Shown here: positions 22,787 to 31,698 of the stretch, in pieces | Numbering within the stretch: the first letter of the stretch is position 1 | Layout: every line of letters starts with the position of its first letter | Assembly (NCBI RefSeq): GCF_008386575.1 | Contig: NZ_VUOA01000020.1 | Location: forward strand, 1 to 64,000 | Origin: Salinarimonas soli | GTDB taxonomy: Bacteria; Pseudomonadota; Alphaproteobacteria; Rhizobiales; Beijerinckiaceae | Reading direction: 5' to 3' | DNA length: 64,000 bases | Notes under the pieces: model-generated | The model's database searches: none | The model's input: only the letters and a program-made list of their open reading frames with translations | Told to the model about the DNA's origin: nothing | Position numbers and translations under genes: made by a program

Positions 22787-24117
22787 CCCGAGTCGCACGT
22801 TCCACGCCTGCTCCGACCGTCCGCAAGCGCCGCTGCGCCGTGTACACCCGCAAGTCCTCCGAGGAAGGCCTCGAGCAGGCCTTCAACTCGCTCGACGCAC
22901 AGCGCGAGGCCTGCGAGGCCTACATCCTGTCCCAGCGTGCCGAGGGCTGGACCCCCGTGCGCGACCGCTACGACGACGGTGGCGTCTCGGGCGGCACCCT
23001 GGAGCGGCCCGCGCTCAAGCGCCTCATCACCGACATCGAGCGTGGGCTCGTGGACGTGGTGGTGGTCTACAAGATCGACCGCCTCTCGCGCTCGCTGATG
23101 GACTTCGCTCGCCTCGTCGATCTGTTCGAGGCGCACGACGTGACCTTCGTGTCCGTGACCCAGGCCTTCAACACCACCTCGAGCATGGGGCGCCTCACCC
23201 TCAACGTGCTGCTGTCCTTTGCCCAGTTCGAGCGCGAGGTGATCGGCGAGCGCATCCGGGACAAGTTCGCGGCCTCGCGGGCCAAGGGCATGTGGATGGG
23301 GGGCTGGGCACCGCTGGGCTACGACGTGCGCGACCGCAAGCTCGTGGTGAACGAAGCGGAGGCCGCGTTGGTGCGCCAGATCGTGCAGCGCTTCGTCCGG
23401 CTGGGCTCGGCGACGCGGCTTGTGGAGGAGCTGCGGGCGAGCGACACGGTGAACAAGCGTGGCAAGCCGTTCGACAAGGGCCAGCTCTACAAGCTGCTGC
23501 ATAACCGCGTGTACGTGGGCGAGGCAGTGCACAAGGGCTTGGCGCATAGGGGCGAGCACGAGGCGATCGTGCCGCGCGAGCTGTGGGACAAGGCGCAGGC
23601 CATCCTGGCCGAGGGCGCGCGTACACGGGCCGGGACGACGCGGGCACAGACGCCTGCTCTGCTGAAGGGGCTGATCTTCGGGCCAACGGGGCACGCCATG
23701 AGCCCGAGCCACACGCGCCGGCACGGGCGGCTATACCGCTACTATGTGAGCCAGGCGGTGCTGAAGGGGGCACGTGATGCCTGCCCGGTGGGACGGGTGC
23801 CGGCCGGCGAGGTTGAGGCCGCGGTGGTGGCGCAGGTGCGGGCGCTGCTGGCCAGCCCTGAGATCGTGGTGCGGACCTGGCGGGCGGTGCGGGATGCGGG
23901 CGTCACGATGAGCGAGGCTGAGGTGCGCTTGGCGCTCGCCAACCTTGATGGGCTCTGGGACGAGCTGTTCCCGGCCGAGCAGGCGCGCCTCGTGGGGCTG
24001 CTCGTGGCGCGGGTGGACGTCGGCACGGACGGGATCAGCATCGCGCTCAGGACGGAGGGGCTGACGAGCGTTGTCGGTGATCTCAGGCGGGAGCGGGTCG
24101 CGGAGCGTGCGGCATGA
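22783..24117 (+). CDS. Large serine recombinase
   Basis: GTG 22783 lies in the GTGA overlap with DUF2924; 444 residues. Resolvase catalytic domain about 17-160: AVYTRKSSEEGLEQAFNSLD carries the nucleophilic Ser in the YTRKS region, followed by VVVYKIDRLSRSLMDFARLV and the E-R-x-x-x-x-x-R-I segment (FEREVIGERIRDKFA). The recombinase domain follows at 180-300 (GWAPLGYDV, LYKLLHNRVYVGEAVHKG) and a C-terminal coiled-coil region after it. The zinc-ribbon cysteines of typical large integrases are mostly missing. It catalyses strand exchange between short att sites without host-homology needs. Confidence 0.92.
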   Translation: MTRVARSTPAPTVRKRRCAVYTRKSSEEGLEQAFNSLDAQREACEAYILSQRAEGWTPVRDRYDDGGVSGGTLERPALKRLITDIERGLVDVVVVYKIDRLSRSLMDFARLVDLFEAHDVTFVSVTQAFNTTSSMGRLTLNVLLSFAQFEREVIGERIRDKFAASRAKGMWMGGWAPLGYDVRDRKLVVNEAEAALVRQIVQRFVRLGSATRLVEELRASDTVNKRGKPFDKGQLYKLLHNRVYVGEAVHKGLAHRGEHEAIVPRELWDKAQAILAEGARTRAGTTRAQTPALLKGLIFGPTGHAMSPSHTRRHGRLYRYYVSQAVLKGARDACPVGRVPAGEVEAAVVAQVRALLASPEIVVRTWRAVRDAGVTMSEAEVRLALANLDGLWDELFPAEQARLVGLLVARVDVGTDGISIALRTEGLTSVVGDLRRERVAERAA

Positions 24118-24527
24118 GCGGCGGTGCGCGCCTGAGTCCGGACGAGCGGCTGGTGCGGATCGAGGTGCCGCTCGTGTTTCGGCGCAGAGGCGGGCGCAAG
24201 CGGGTGATAGCACCTGCGGGAGCGCCGGTCTGGGCGCCGCTCCCAAGCCGGGTCGACAGCACGCTCGTGAAGGCGCTGGCGCGGGCGCACCGCTGGCAGG
24301 GGCTGCTGGAGAGCGGCGTGTACGGCACGATTGAGGAGCTAGCCCGGGCCGAGCGGATCAACTCGTCCTACCTTGCGCGCGTACTGCGCTTGACGCTGCT
24401 GTCGCCTGAGATCGTGGAAGCAATCCTGGACGGGAGGTATGATCAGCAGCGGATCACCCGTGAGGGGCTGATGAAGCCGTTCCCGGTAGTGTGGGCCGAA
24501 CAGGGGCCTGCGCTCGCCGCCGTGTGA
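24114..24527 (+). CDS. Recombinase-associated protein with helix-turn-helix-like core, 137 aa
   Basis: ATG 24114 overlaps the recombinase stop by 4 nt. A basic N-terminal strand region (IEVPLVFRRRGGRKRVIAP) leads to a helical core (LVKALARAHRWQGLLESGVY, TIEELARAERINSSYLARVL) that reads as a helix-turn-helix. The end is LSPEIVEAILDGRYDQQRIT. Proteins with this LLSPEIVEAIL ending are regular neighbours of DUF2924-recombinase pairs. It is probably a DNA-binding partner; mechanism unknown. Confidence 0.78.
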   Translation: MSGGARLSPDERLVRIEVPLVFRRRGGRKRVIAPAGAPVWAPLPSRVDSTLVKALARAHRWQGLLESGVYGTIEELARAERINSSYLARVLRLTLLSPEIVEAILDGRYDQQRITREGLMKPFPVVWAEQGPALAAV

Positions 24528-24888
24528 AGGTCTGCTTCGCGCCCATCTCGGCCATTGACCCCAGTGTGGGGCGTTTCCGGAAAGCAGACTTCAGCGTCGA
24601 TCTGCGAGGGATTCGGACGCCGATCGAGGCCGCAAGTGCTTGGCGGGACAACGTTGGGTGAGATCAAAAGGTTGGCGCTCACCTACACCGACCGGTGTCA
24701 AGAACCTGCGCCGAGTTCAATCTACCCTCAACCGAGCAGGTGGTCGATTTCACCCTGCTGCGCATCCAGTTGGCTTAACAGGGGTATAGGCGCAGGCTTT
24801 CCGAGAAACGGAGACGCGCACATCGGCCCGTAGCGGCGTTGTCGTCGTTCAACTAACTCTGCCTCAGTTTCTTCGCGAGCCCTCCTCG
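24528..24888. other. Intergenic region after the recombinase cassette
   Basis: No gene. It contains an imperfect inverted repeat starting at AAGGTCTGCTTCG and ending at GGAAAGCAGACTT (about 24526-24590), with an inner CCCCAGTGTGGGG palindrome. Its minus-strand translation (FRKRPTLGSMAEMGAKQTF) is one of the oligopeptide patterns that recur from intergenic repeats in rhizobial genomes. It could be the island's right end. Confidence 0.45.
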
Positions 24889-27816
24889 ATGCCATTGCCC
24901 CGACCGAGCCTTTCACCTGCCCCAGCGTTCCTCACCGGTGGGGGCGCCATGGGCGCGTTGATGCGGGCCCAGGACTGGTCCGCCTCGCCGCTGGGGCCCC
25001 TAGGGACGTGGCCGCAGAGCCTGCGCACGGCCGTCAGCATGGTGCTCGGCTCGAAGTTTCCTAGCTGCCTCGTCTGGGGCCCCCACCTGATCACCCTCTA
25101 CAACGACGCCTTCCGCCCGATCCTCGGGGCCAAGCCCGAGGCCCTCGGCCGGCCCTTCGACGAGGTGTGGAGCGAAGCCTGGGAGGCGATTGGTCCCATC
25201 GCCGATCGCGCCTTCGCCGGCGAGTCGACCTTCATCGAGGATTTCCCCCTCGTCGTGGAGCGGCACGGCTACGCCGAGCAGGCCTATTTCACCTTCTGCT
25301 ACAGCCCCGTCCGCGACGAGAGCGGCGCCGTCGCGGGCTTCCTCGACACAGTGATCGAGACCACGGGTAAGGTGGTGGCGGAACGGCGCGAGGGCTTCCG
25401 GCTTGCGCTGGAGGAGCGCCTTCGCGGCGTGACCGAGCCGCGCGCCGTCATGGCGGCGGCCGTCGAGGCGCTCGGGCGTGAGCTCGGCGCCAGCCGAGCC
25501 GGCTACGGCGAGGTGCAGGCGGACGACGCGACGATCGTCTTCGACGCGTGCTTCGTCGACGGCGTCGACCCCCTGACGGGCACGTTCGCCCTCGGCGAGT
25601 TCGGCCCCGAGAGCGTCACGCGTCAGCGGCAGGGGCTGACCGAGGCCTGCGACGACGTGAGGGCGGAGCCCGCGCAGGTTCAGGCGACCTGGGCCGCGAT
25701 CGAGACACGCTCGTTCGTGTCGGTGCCCCTGGTTCGCGACGGGCGCCTGACCGCCACGCTCTACGTCAACTTTCGCGACGCCCATCGCTGGACGGCGGAC
25801 GAGGTGGCGCTGGTGGAGGAGGTCGCGGCGCGGACCTGGGCGGCGGTCGAACGCGCCCGGGGGGAGAGCGCGCTGCGCCAGAGCGAGGCGCATTACCGCG
25901 CGCTGTTCGAGAACGTCGACGTCGGATACTCGGTCCATGACGTGAGGTTCGACGAGGGTGGCAAGCCGGTCGACTATTGCGTGCTGGAGGCCAACCCGGC
26001 ATTCGAGCGGCATACGGGCCTCGTCGATGCCGTCGGTAAATGGGTGAGCGAGCTCACACCCGGCATCGAGCAGCACTGGATCGACGCGAACGGCCACGTC
26101 CTGCTGACCGGCGAGCCGGTGCGCATCGAGAACTATGTCGAGCCCCTGGGGCGGTGGTACGACGTGCACATGTTCCGGACGGGGGAGCCGTCGCGGCACC
26201 GGGTCGCCGTCCTGTTCAACGACATCTCGGAGCGCAAGCTCGCCGAGGGACGGCTGCGCGAGCTCAACGCGACCCTGGAGGAACGGGTTGCCGAGCGGAC
26301 CGCCGAGCGCAATCTCCTGGCGAAGATCGTCGAGGTCACCGACGTCATGGTGCTGGCGGTGGACCTCGACCACAACATCCTCGCCATCAACACGGCCAAC
26401 GCCGACGCGTTCGAGCGCATCTACGGCGTGCGGCCCCGGGCCGGCGACAACATGCTCAGCCTCTTGGCCGACCAGCCCGAGCACCAGGCGCAGGTGCGCG
26501 CCGGCTGGGCGCAGGGCATGCGCGGCGAGAACGTCACCTTCGTCGAGGCCTACGGCGATTCGGACCGCGTCCGGCCCTATTACGAGGTCAACTTCCGACC
26601 CCTTTGGAACGACGCCGGCGAGCAGATCGGCATCTACCAGTTCGCGATCGACGTGACCGACCGCATCCGGGGGCAAGCTCAGCTCGCCGACGCCCAGGAG
26701 GCCCTGCGCCAGTCACAGAAGATGGAGGCGATGGGCCAGCTCACCGGCGGCGTTGCCCATGATGTGAACAACCTGCTCAGCCCCATCATGGGCGGCCTCG
26801 ACCTTCTCCAGCGCAGGGGCGTGGGCGGCGAGCGCGAGCAGCGGCTGATCGCGGGAGCGCTCGCCTCCGCCGAGCGCGTCCGCGTGCTCGTCCAGCGGCT
26901 TCTCGCCTTCGCGCGTCGCCAACCGCTGCAGCCGCAGCCGGTCGACGTGGGCTCCCTCGTCGCCGGCATGGCCGATCTCATCGGCAGCACGTCGGGACCC
27001 AAGATCAAGGTGGTGGTGGACGCGGCAAGCGATCTGCCGGCCGCACTTGCCGACCCCAATCAGCTCGAGATGGCGATCCTGAACCTTGCCGTGAACGCGC
27101 GTGACGCCATGCCGGAGGGCGGCCAGCTCACGATCTCGGCCCGGTCCGACGACGTCGGGCGCGGCCACCTCTCGGGCCTGACGCCCGGCCGCTACGTTCG
27201 CCTGTCCGTCGCCGACACGGGCACGGGGATGGACGAGGCGACGTTGAAGCGTGCCGTGGAGCCGTTCTTCTCCACCAAGGGTGTGGGGCAGGGTACGGGT
27301 CTCGGGCTGTCGATGGCTCACGGGCTCGCGGCCCAGCTCGGTGGGGTACTCCTCATCGACAGCAGACCTGGCCTCGGCACGACCGTCGAACTGTGGTTGC
27401 CGGCGACGTCGAGCGGCAGCGTGCCGGTCGAGCGGGCCATCGGCCCCGAGGTCGACGTCGGCGCGGGCATCGCGCTTCTGGTCGACGACGAGGAGCTCGT
27501 GCGCGTGAGCACCGCCGACATGCTCGCCGAGCTCGGCTACCAGGTCGTCGAGGCCACGTCCGCCGAGGAGGCGCTGCGACTGCTCGGCGACGGCCTAGTG
27601 CCCGATGTGGTCGTGACGGACCATCTGATGCCGGGCATGACCGGGACGGAGCTCGCTCGCGAGGTGCGTCGGCGACTGCGCCACGACCGGGTGCTGATCA
27701 TATCGGGCTATGCGGACGTGGAAGGCGTCGCCCACGACCTCCCGCGGCTCGTCAAGCCGTTCCGGCAGGCCGATCTCGCGACAAGTCTCGCGGCTCTCTC
27801 ACAAGCGAGAGGCTGA
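24889..27816 (+). CDS. Hybrid sensor histidine kinase (PAS, GAF, PAS, PAS, HisKA, HATPase, REC)
   Basis: 975 residues, no membrane segments, so a cytoplasmic sensor. A PAS-like region at about 40-165 contains the FPSCLVWGPHLITLYNDAFR motif. A GAF domain covers about 175-335 and two more PAS domains about 345-465 and 485-610. The HisKA domain has the phospho-accepting His624 in GGVAHDVNNLL. The ATPase shows NLAVNARDAM, DTGTGMD and GQGTGLGLSM. The terminal receiver has Asp911 in VVVTDHLMPG and a late VKPF. No cognate regulator gene is adjacent. The ligand is unknown; the first PAS block resembles those of phytochrome-like and light/redox kinases. Confidence 0.92.
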   Translation: MPLPRPSLSPAPAFLTGGGAMGALMRAQDWSASPLGPLGTWPQSLRTAVSMVLGSKFPSCLVWGPHLITLYNDAFRPILGAKPEALGRPFDEVWSEAWEAIGPIADRAFAGESTFIEDFPLVVERHGYAEQAYFTFCYSPVRDESGAVAGFLDTVIETTGKVVAERREGFRLALEERLRGVTEPRAVMAAAVEALGRELGASRAGYGEVQADDATIVFDACFVDGVDPLTGTFALGEFGPESVTRQRQGLTEACDDVRAEPAQVQATWAAIETRSFVSVPLVRDGRLTATLYVNFRDAHRWTADEVALVEEVAARTWAAVERARGESALRQSEAHYRALFENVDVGYSVHDVRFDEGGKPVDYCVLEANPAFERHTGLVDAVGKWVSELTPGIEQHWIDANGHVLLTGEPVRIENYVEPLGRWYDVHMFRTGEPSRHRVAVLFNDISERKLAEGRLRELNATLEERVAERTAERNLLAKIVEVTDVMVLAVDLDHNILAINTANADAFERIYGVRPRAGDNMLSLLADQPEHQAQVRAGWAQGMRGENVTFVEAYGDSDRVRPYYEVNFRPLWNDAGEQIGIYQFAIDVTDRIRGQAQLADAQEALRQSQKMEAMGQLTGGVAHDVNNLLSPIMGGLDLLQRRGVGGEREQRLIAGALASAERVRVLVQRLLAFARRQPLQPQPVDVGSLVAGMADLIGSTSGPKIKVVVDAASDLPAALADPNQLEMAILNLAVNARDAMPEGGQLTISARSDDVGRGHLSGLTPGRYVRLSVADTGTGMDEATLKRAVEPFFSTKGVGQGTGLGLSMAHGLAAQLGGVLLIDSRPGLGTTVELWLPATSSGSVPVERAIGPEVDVGAGIALLVDDEELVRVSTADMLAELGYQVVEATSAEEALRLLGDGLVPDVVVTDHLMPGMTGTELAREVRRRLRHDRVLIISGYADVEGVAHDLPRLVKPFRQADLATSLAALSQARG

Positions 27817-28173
27817 CATGCGTTACGCTGCGTCTGGTTTCCTTAAGCATCCACTCGGAAGCGGGCAGTCCGCTTTCGGCCAACCTCGGTCGCTCAGAGC
27901 TAATCAAGTAGCCCCTGATGAACGTTCCGGAGTAGCGGGAAGGAGTTAGGGCAGAGAGCTGCCAGGACCCAAAAGCGCCAAGTTCGACACCAGGCTCGCT
28001 CTCCTGCCCGATCGCAACATCGAACCCGCATCGCTGCGTTCGCTCGTAAGTCCCTGAAATCGAAGAGGTCTGCGAAACCGTACTAACCGGCCGCAGTCCA
28101 GAGCTTTGGAGAGAATGGGGCAAATAGAGAGCATTTTCACGCTGCGGCTCGTCAGCGTAGTCCAGAGCCCTAG
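27817..28173. other. Intergenic region between kinase and tRNA-Ser
   Basis: About 360 nt without a supported gene; open frames are short, arginine/serine-rich and lack starts. The accessory half ends here. Confidence 0.4.
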
Positions 28174-28210
28174 GCAAAAAATAGCCCGCAGCAAAGGGTT
28201 ACAGCGGGCT
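28174..28210 (-). terminator. Intrinsic terminator of tRNA-Ser
   Basis: On the minus strand AGCCCGC pairs with GCGGGCT across a 14-nt loop, followed by ATTTTTTG. It lies 35 nt beyond the tRNA 3' end. Confidence 0.75.
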
Positions 28211-28245
28211 CGGTCAGGCGCGGAGAGTGGTTTGTCAGACGGAAC

Positions 28246-28335
<90 letters not shown>

Positions 28336-28584
28336 GCAGCGACGGAACGGATCCGTGCGGGCCCCGGCGCGTGTTCGCGGGCCGGGGAGGCGGACGTATA
28401 TGGCGAACGGGGCCTGAGCGCAAGGTGGGGATGGGGCGTCATGGTTGACGGATCGTGTGCCGGGCGGCGCCGCGCTGACGGGGGATTCACCGTGACTCCA
28501 ATCCGCCGATCCTGGTAACCGAAGCCTCAACGGGACACGTCGCATTGTTCCCACCGGGCGCCAGGGCCCCTGGGAGGACGGACG

Positions 28585-29373
28585 TTGCGAACCGCCAGCC
28601 GAGAGAGGCCTTTGCAGGGCGCGCGCCCGCGCCGGGGGGAGGGCGGGGCGCCGGCCATCGGCGTCGCGGCCCTCGCCGTGGCGCTGGGCCTCGCCTTCGT
28701 TGTGCTGCGGCCCGTCCCCGTGCCCCGGGACGAGCCGCCCCCGGCCGACGCCGTGCTCCTCGCTCCCCCCGCCGCCTGGCTACCCATCGCCCATGCCACG
28801 CCGCTCTTCGCGGTTGCGGCGCCCGAGCTGCGCGGGCTGCCCCTCGTCCACGCCGCGCGCCGCCATCGCGAGGGCGGGCGCGAGGACGTGCTCGCCTACG
28901 GCGCCTTCTCGGGGGAGGGGCTGCATCTGCGGCTTGCGGTGCGGGCCGGCGACCCGGAGGAGCCTGCCCCGAGCTTCTTCATCGATCTCGTGCGCCGCGC
29001 CTCGGAGGCCGGCTTCGCCGTCACGCGCAGCGGCGCCCCCGATACCCTCATGACGAAGTTCGGCCCGGCGGAGGCTGCGGACGTCGCCCTTGAGGAGACG
29101 GTGGAGCGCGACTGCATCGCCTTTCGCACCGACCATCCCGAGGCGGCGTTGCGCCTCAGCGGCTGGGTCTGCGGCGTGCCCTCGCGCCCCGCCGACCGGC
29201 AGCTCCTCGCCTGCCTGCTCGACCGCCTGACCCTGCGGGCGCCCCACGAGGACCTGCTCCTGCGCGCCTTCTTCGCCGCCGCCGACGAGCACCGCAACCC
29301 GGCTTGCGCGGGCTCCACGAGCTGGCTCGAGGCGCCAAGCCTCCGGCCGGGCTTCCGGGTCGGGGTGCCGTAA
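28585..29373 (+). CDS. Membrane-anchored hypothetical protein, 262 aa
   Basis: TTG start preceded by GGGAGG. One N-terminal membrane helix (PAIGVAALAVALGLAFVVLR) anchors a globular domain facing the periplasm, with repeated LRL and FF strand-like segments (EGLHLRLAVRAGD, PSFFIDLVRR). Two cysteine pairs in the C-terminal third (RDCIAFR, GWVCGVP, ACLLDR, NPACAGS) could form disulfides. No family recognised. It starts the core-genome side after the tRNA and converges on the sulfite dehydrogenase operon. Confidence 0.68.
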   Translation: MRTASRERPLQGARPRRGEGGAPAIGVAALAVALGLAFVVLRPVPVPRDEPPPADAVLLAPPAAWLPIAHATPLFAVAAPELRGLPLVHAARRHREGGREDVLAYGAFSGEGLHLRLAVRAGDPEEPAPSFFIDLVRRASEAGFAVTRSGAPDTLMTKFGPAEAADVALEETVERDCIAFRTDHPEAALRLSGWVCGVPSRPADRQLLACLLDRLTLRAPHEDLLLRAFFAAADEHRNPACAGSTSWLEAPSLRPGFRVGVP

Positions 29374-29380
29374 GCCCGGG

Positions 29381-29731
29381 CTATTGGGGCGCGAACGGGT
29401 TCGTCCAGCCCCCGCGCCCTTGCGTGCGCGGGGCGTAATGGGCCGCCAGATAATCGAGGATCGCGTCGCGCTCCGCGCCTTGGACGTCGGGCATGTTGTG
29501 GCGCTGCGTCATGAAGGTGAGGGTGTCGTCCCAGGCCGCCCGGCTCATGCCCTGGTTCGACACCAGCCGGAAGGCGTGGCAGGCCGAGCACAGCCCGAAG
29601 GTCTCCTCCCGGCCGGGACCGGCGGGTAAGGCTTCGACGCTCTCGTCGCGAGGCGCGAAAGCCGGAGCCTGCGCATGCGCGGCCCCGGCGAGCGTTGCGG
29701 CGAGCGCCGCCAGAAGGAGGGTCTTGAGCAT
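29381..29731 (-). CDS. sorB: Sulfite dehydrogenase cytochrome c subunit (SorB-like)
   Basis: 116 residues with a signal peptide (MLKTLLLAALAATLAGAAHA). One c-type haem motif CSACH lies in FGLCSACHAFRLVSNQGM, and a distal methionine in HNMPDVQGAERDAILDYLA supplies the sixth ligand. The gene starts 4 nt after the stop of the molybdenum subunit, as in the sorAB pair. SorB accepts electrons from SorA in the periplasm and passes them to cytochrome c. Position and size leave little doubt; gene symbol by analogy. Confidence 0.88.
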   Translation of the reverse strand: MLKTLLLAALAATLAGAAHAQAPAFAPRDESVEALPAGPGREETFGLCSACHAFRLVSNQGMSRAAWDDTLTFMTQRHNMPDVQGAERDAILDYLAAHYAPRTQGRGGWTNPFAPQ

Positions 29732-29735
29732 CGCG

Positions 29736-31079
29736 TCAGCCGACCAGCACCGCGACCCGGTGCATCGCGTTGGCGCCGTAGCCTTGCGGGTTCCAGTTGC
29801 CGGCGACGTGGGGCTGCATGCGGCCGCCGCTGTCGGTGGCCCGCGCCCAGATCTCGTAATAGCCGTCGGAGGGCAGGGCGACGCGGGCCGTCCAGCGGTG
29901 CCAGTCGTAGCGGTTGCGCGGCGCCGTCACCTCGGCACGGCTCCAGGTGGCGCCGAAATCCGTCGAGACGTCGACGGCGCTCACCGCCAGGTCGCCCGCC
30001 CAGGCAGCGCCCCGCAAGGCGAGCTCCCGGGTGCCCGCGGGCAGGCGCGTGCCGTTGGCGGGGTTCGAGATGACCGAGCGCACGGGCATGGATTCGAGGA
30101 TGCGGAAGCTCTTCTCGTCCGCCTTGCCGCCGGGGATCATCGGGGAGGCGGGCACCCGGTAGGAGGTGCCCGTCATGCCCTGGCCGTCGTGCTCCCGGTC
30201 GCGCACCACCACGCGGGTGAGCCACTTGTGGGAGAGCGAGCCCGGCCAGCCGGGGATCACGAGGCGCACGGGGCCGCCATGGATGTGGGGCAGGGGCTCG
30301 CCGTTCATGGCGAACACCACGAGGCCGTGCTCCTCCATGGCTTTCTGCATCGGCATGCCGCGCGAGAGTGTCTCCTTCGTGGGATCGCCCGAGAGGTGCG
30401 GGTCGGCGCCGTAATGGGCCGTGTAGCGCGCCGAGTCCTTGAGCCCCGCGGCCTTGAGCACCTCGGCCAGCGGCACGCCCGTCCACTCGGCGCAGCCCGC
30501 GCCGCCGTTGGTCCACTGGTTGCCGCGCGCCTGGGGCGTGAACGAGGCCCGCCCGTTGCCGCCGCATTCGAGCACCATGCGGTAGGTCTTGGGCTGGAAG
30601 CGCGAGCGCAGCTCGGCCAGGGTCAGATCGAGGGGCTGGTTCACCTCGCCCTCGACCCTGATCCGCCACGCGGCCGGGTCGCCGGCGGGCTCGGGGATGT
30701 TGCCGTTGTTGCGGATGAAGAACTTCGCGATCGGGGTGGTGTCGTCGTCGAGGAGATGCTCGGGCGTCTCGGCGACGAGGGGCCGGTCGCCGAGCACCAC
30801 GAGGCCGGGATTCTTGCCCGGAAAGTCGAGGGGCTGGGGGCCCTTGGGGGCGCCACCTGCAGCCGGCGCGCCCTGCGCGAGCGCGGCGGGAACGAGGCCT
30901 GCTGGCATCTGGGCCGAGAATGGCACCGCGCCGCCCACCGCCGCGCCGAGCGCCGCGAGCCCCGCGCCGCCGAGGAACCCGCGTCGGCTCGCCCCCGTGC
31001 GGCGGCCGAAGACCTCTGCGTCGGCGCGTTCCGGATCGTCGCGGTAGAGCTCGTCGAGCGAGCGTTCGATGGTGGTCAT
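29736..31079 (-). CDS. sorA: Sulfite dehydrogenase molybdopterin subunit (SorA-like)
   Basis: ATG 31079 gives 447 residues with a twin-arginine leader (GASRRGFLGGAGLAALG). The sulfite-oxidase fold follows: VLECGGNGRASF carries the molybdenum-ligating Cys, PLPHIHGGPVRLVIPG the pterin-binding region, and a C-terminal dimerisation domain (ALRGAAWAGDLAVSAVDVS, then WHRWTARVAL). It oxidises sulfite to sulfate in the periplasm. It is paired with the downstream cytochrome. YedY-like reductases lack this C-terminal domain, which favours SorA. Confidence 0.9.
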   Translation of the reverse strand: MTTIERSLDELYRDDPERADAEVFGRRTGASRRGFLGGAGLAALGAAVGGAVPFSAQMPAGLVPAALAQGAPAAGGAPKGPQPLDFPGKNPGLVVLGDRPLVAETPEHLLDDDTTPIAKFFIRNNGNIPEPAGDPAAWRIRVEGEVNQPLDLTLAELRSRFQPKTYRMVLECGGNGRASFTPQARGNQWTNGGAGCAEWTGVPLAEVLKAAGLKDSARYTAHYGADPHLSGDPTKETLSRGMPMQKAMEEHGLVVFAMNGEPLPHIHGGPVRLVIPGWPGSLSHKWLTRVVVRDREHDGQGMTGTSYRVPASPMIPGGKADEKSFRILESMPVRSVISNPANGTRLPAGTRELALRGAAWAGDLAVSAVDVSTDFGATWSRAEVTAPRNRYDWHRWTARVALPSDGYYEIWARATDSGGRMQPHVAGNWNPQGYGANAMHRVAVLVG

Positions 31080-31240
31080 GGCGTCGGTCCGTCCCTTGGT
31101 CGCGTCGGCGTTTCTTGCCCCAGGCGGGGAGGCCCGAACGCTATCACGCGCGGGAGCCGCCGCAACATGGGCGAGGGGGAACTTTCGGCCCATACGGACC
31201 TTGATCCTATGCCCTTGTCGTCCCCCGGAGGTCACGCGCC

Positions 31241-31579
31241 ATGCGCCGCATCGTCCTTGCCCTGTCCGCCCTCGCGGCCCTCGCCGCAGCCGTCCCGGCC
31301 GAAGCCCAGACCCGCCGAAGCCGCGACGGCGACGCGCTCATCCTCAACGTGCGCCCGCGCAGCTATCTCGACGCCGGCAACGTGGTGGCGCCGGGCACCT
31401 ATGGCAGCAACTACGCCGCCGTGAGCACCCGCAGCTATTTGTCGAGCCCGCCCTGGATCAACCAGCGCGACCGGTTCGGCGAGGGCGTGCTGCCCGACCC
31501 GATCACCAACGGGCCGTTCGTCGGCGCCCGCAATCCCTTCGGCCCTGTCGATTACGTGGCGCCGGACGGGTTCCGCTGA
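31241..31579 (+). CDS. Exported hypothetical protein, 112 aa
   Basis: Signal peptide (MRRIVLALSALAALAAAVPA, cleavage after AEA). The mature region has an RSYLD repeat (LNVRPRSYLDAGNVV; STRSYLSSPPW) and ends PFGPVDYVAPDGF. Small exported proteins of this kind are common in Methylobacterium-like genomes. It is divergent from sorA, with 161 nt for two promoters. Function unknown. Confidence 0.7.
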   Translation: MRRIVLALSALAALAAAVPAEAQTRRSRDGDALILNVRPRSYLDAGNVVAPGTYGSNYAAVSTRSYLSSPPWINQRDRFGEGVLPDPITNGPFVGARNPFGPVDYVAPDGFR

Positions 31580-31698
31580 TCGCCTCGAATCTCAGGGTTC
31601 GACTTAAACGTTAGGTGACGCGCGGCGTGCCAATCTGGGCGGGCGACAATGCCCTCCCGGATCGGTCCGTGAACGCGTTCCTCATTCTCGGCTCAACC

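Larger units (their letters stand above)
14155..24527. mobile_element. Candidate phage-satellite-like island (terS, methylase, Prim-Pol helicase, sigma-like, serine recombinase)
   Basis: About 10.4 kb in two divergent gene trains. The leftward one (20698 to 14155) holds a sigma-like gene, an AlpA-like HTH gene, a primase-helicase, a ParB-fused methyltransferase and a terminase small subunit. The rightward one (22080 to 24527) holds the serine recombinase cassette. Large terminase, portal, capsid and tail genes are absent. Chromosomal islands of the PICI/SaPI type share this content: recombinase, AlpA regulator, primase and terS. A decayed prophage replication/packaging module is the main alternative. 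Boundaries are set by the outermost genes; no attachment repeats were identified. Confidence 0.55.
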
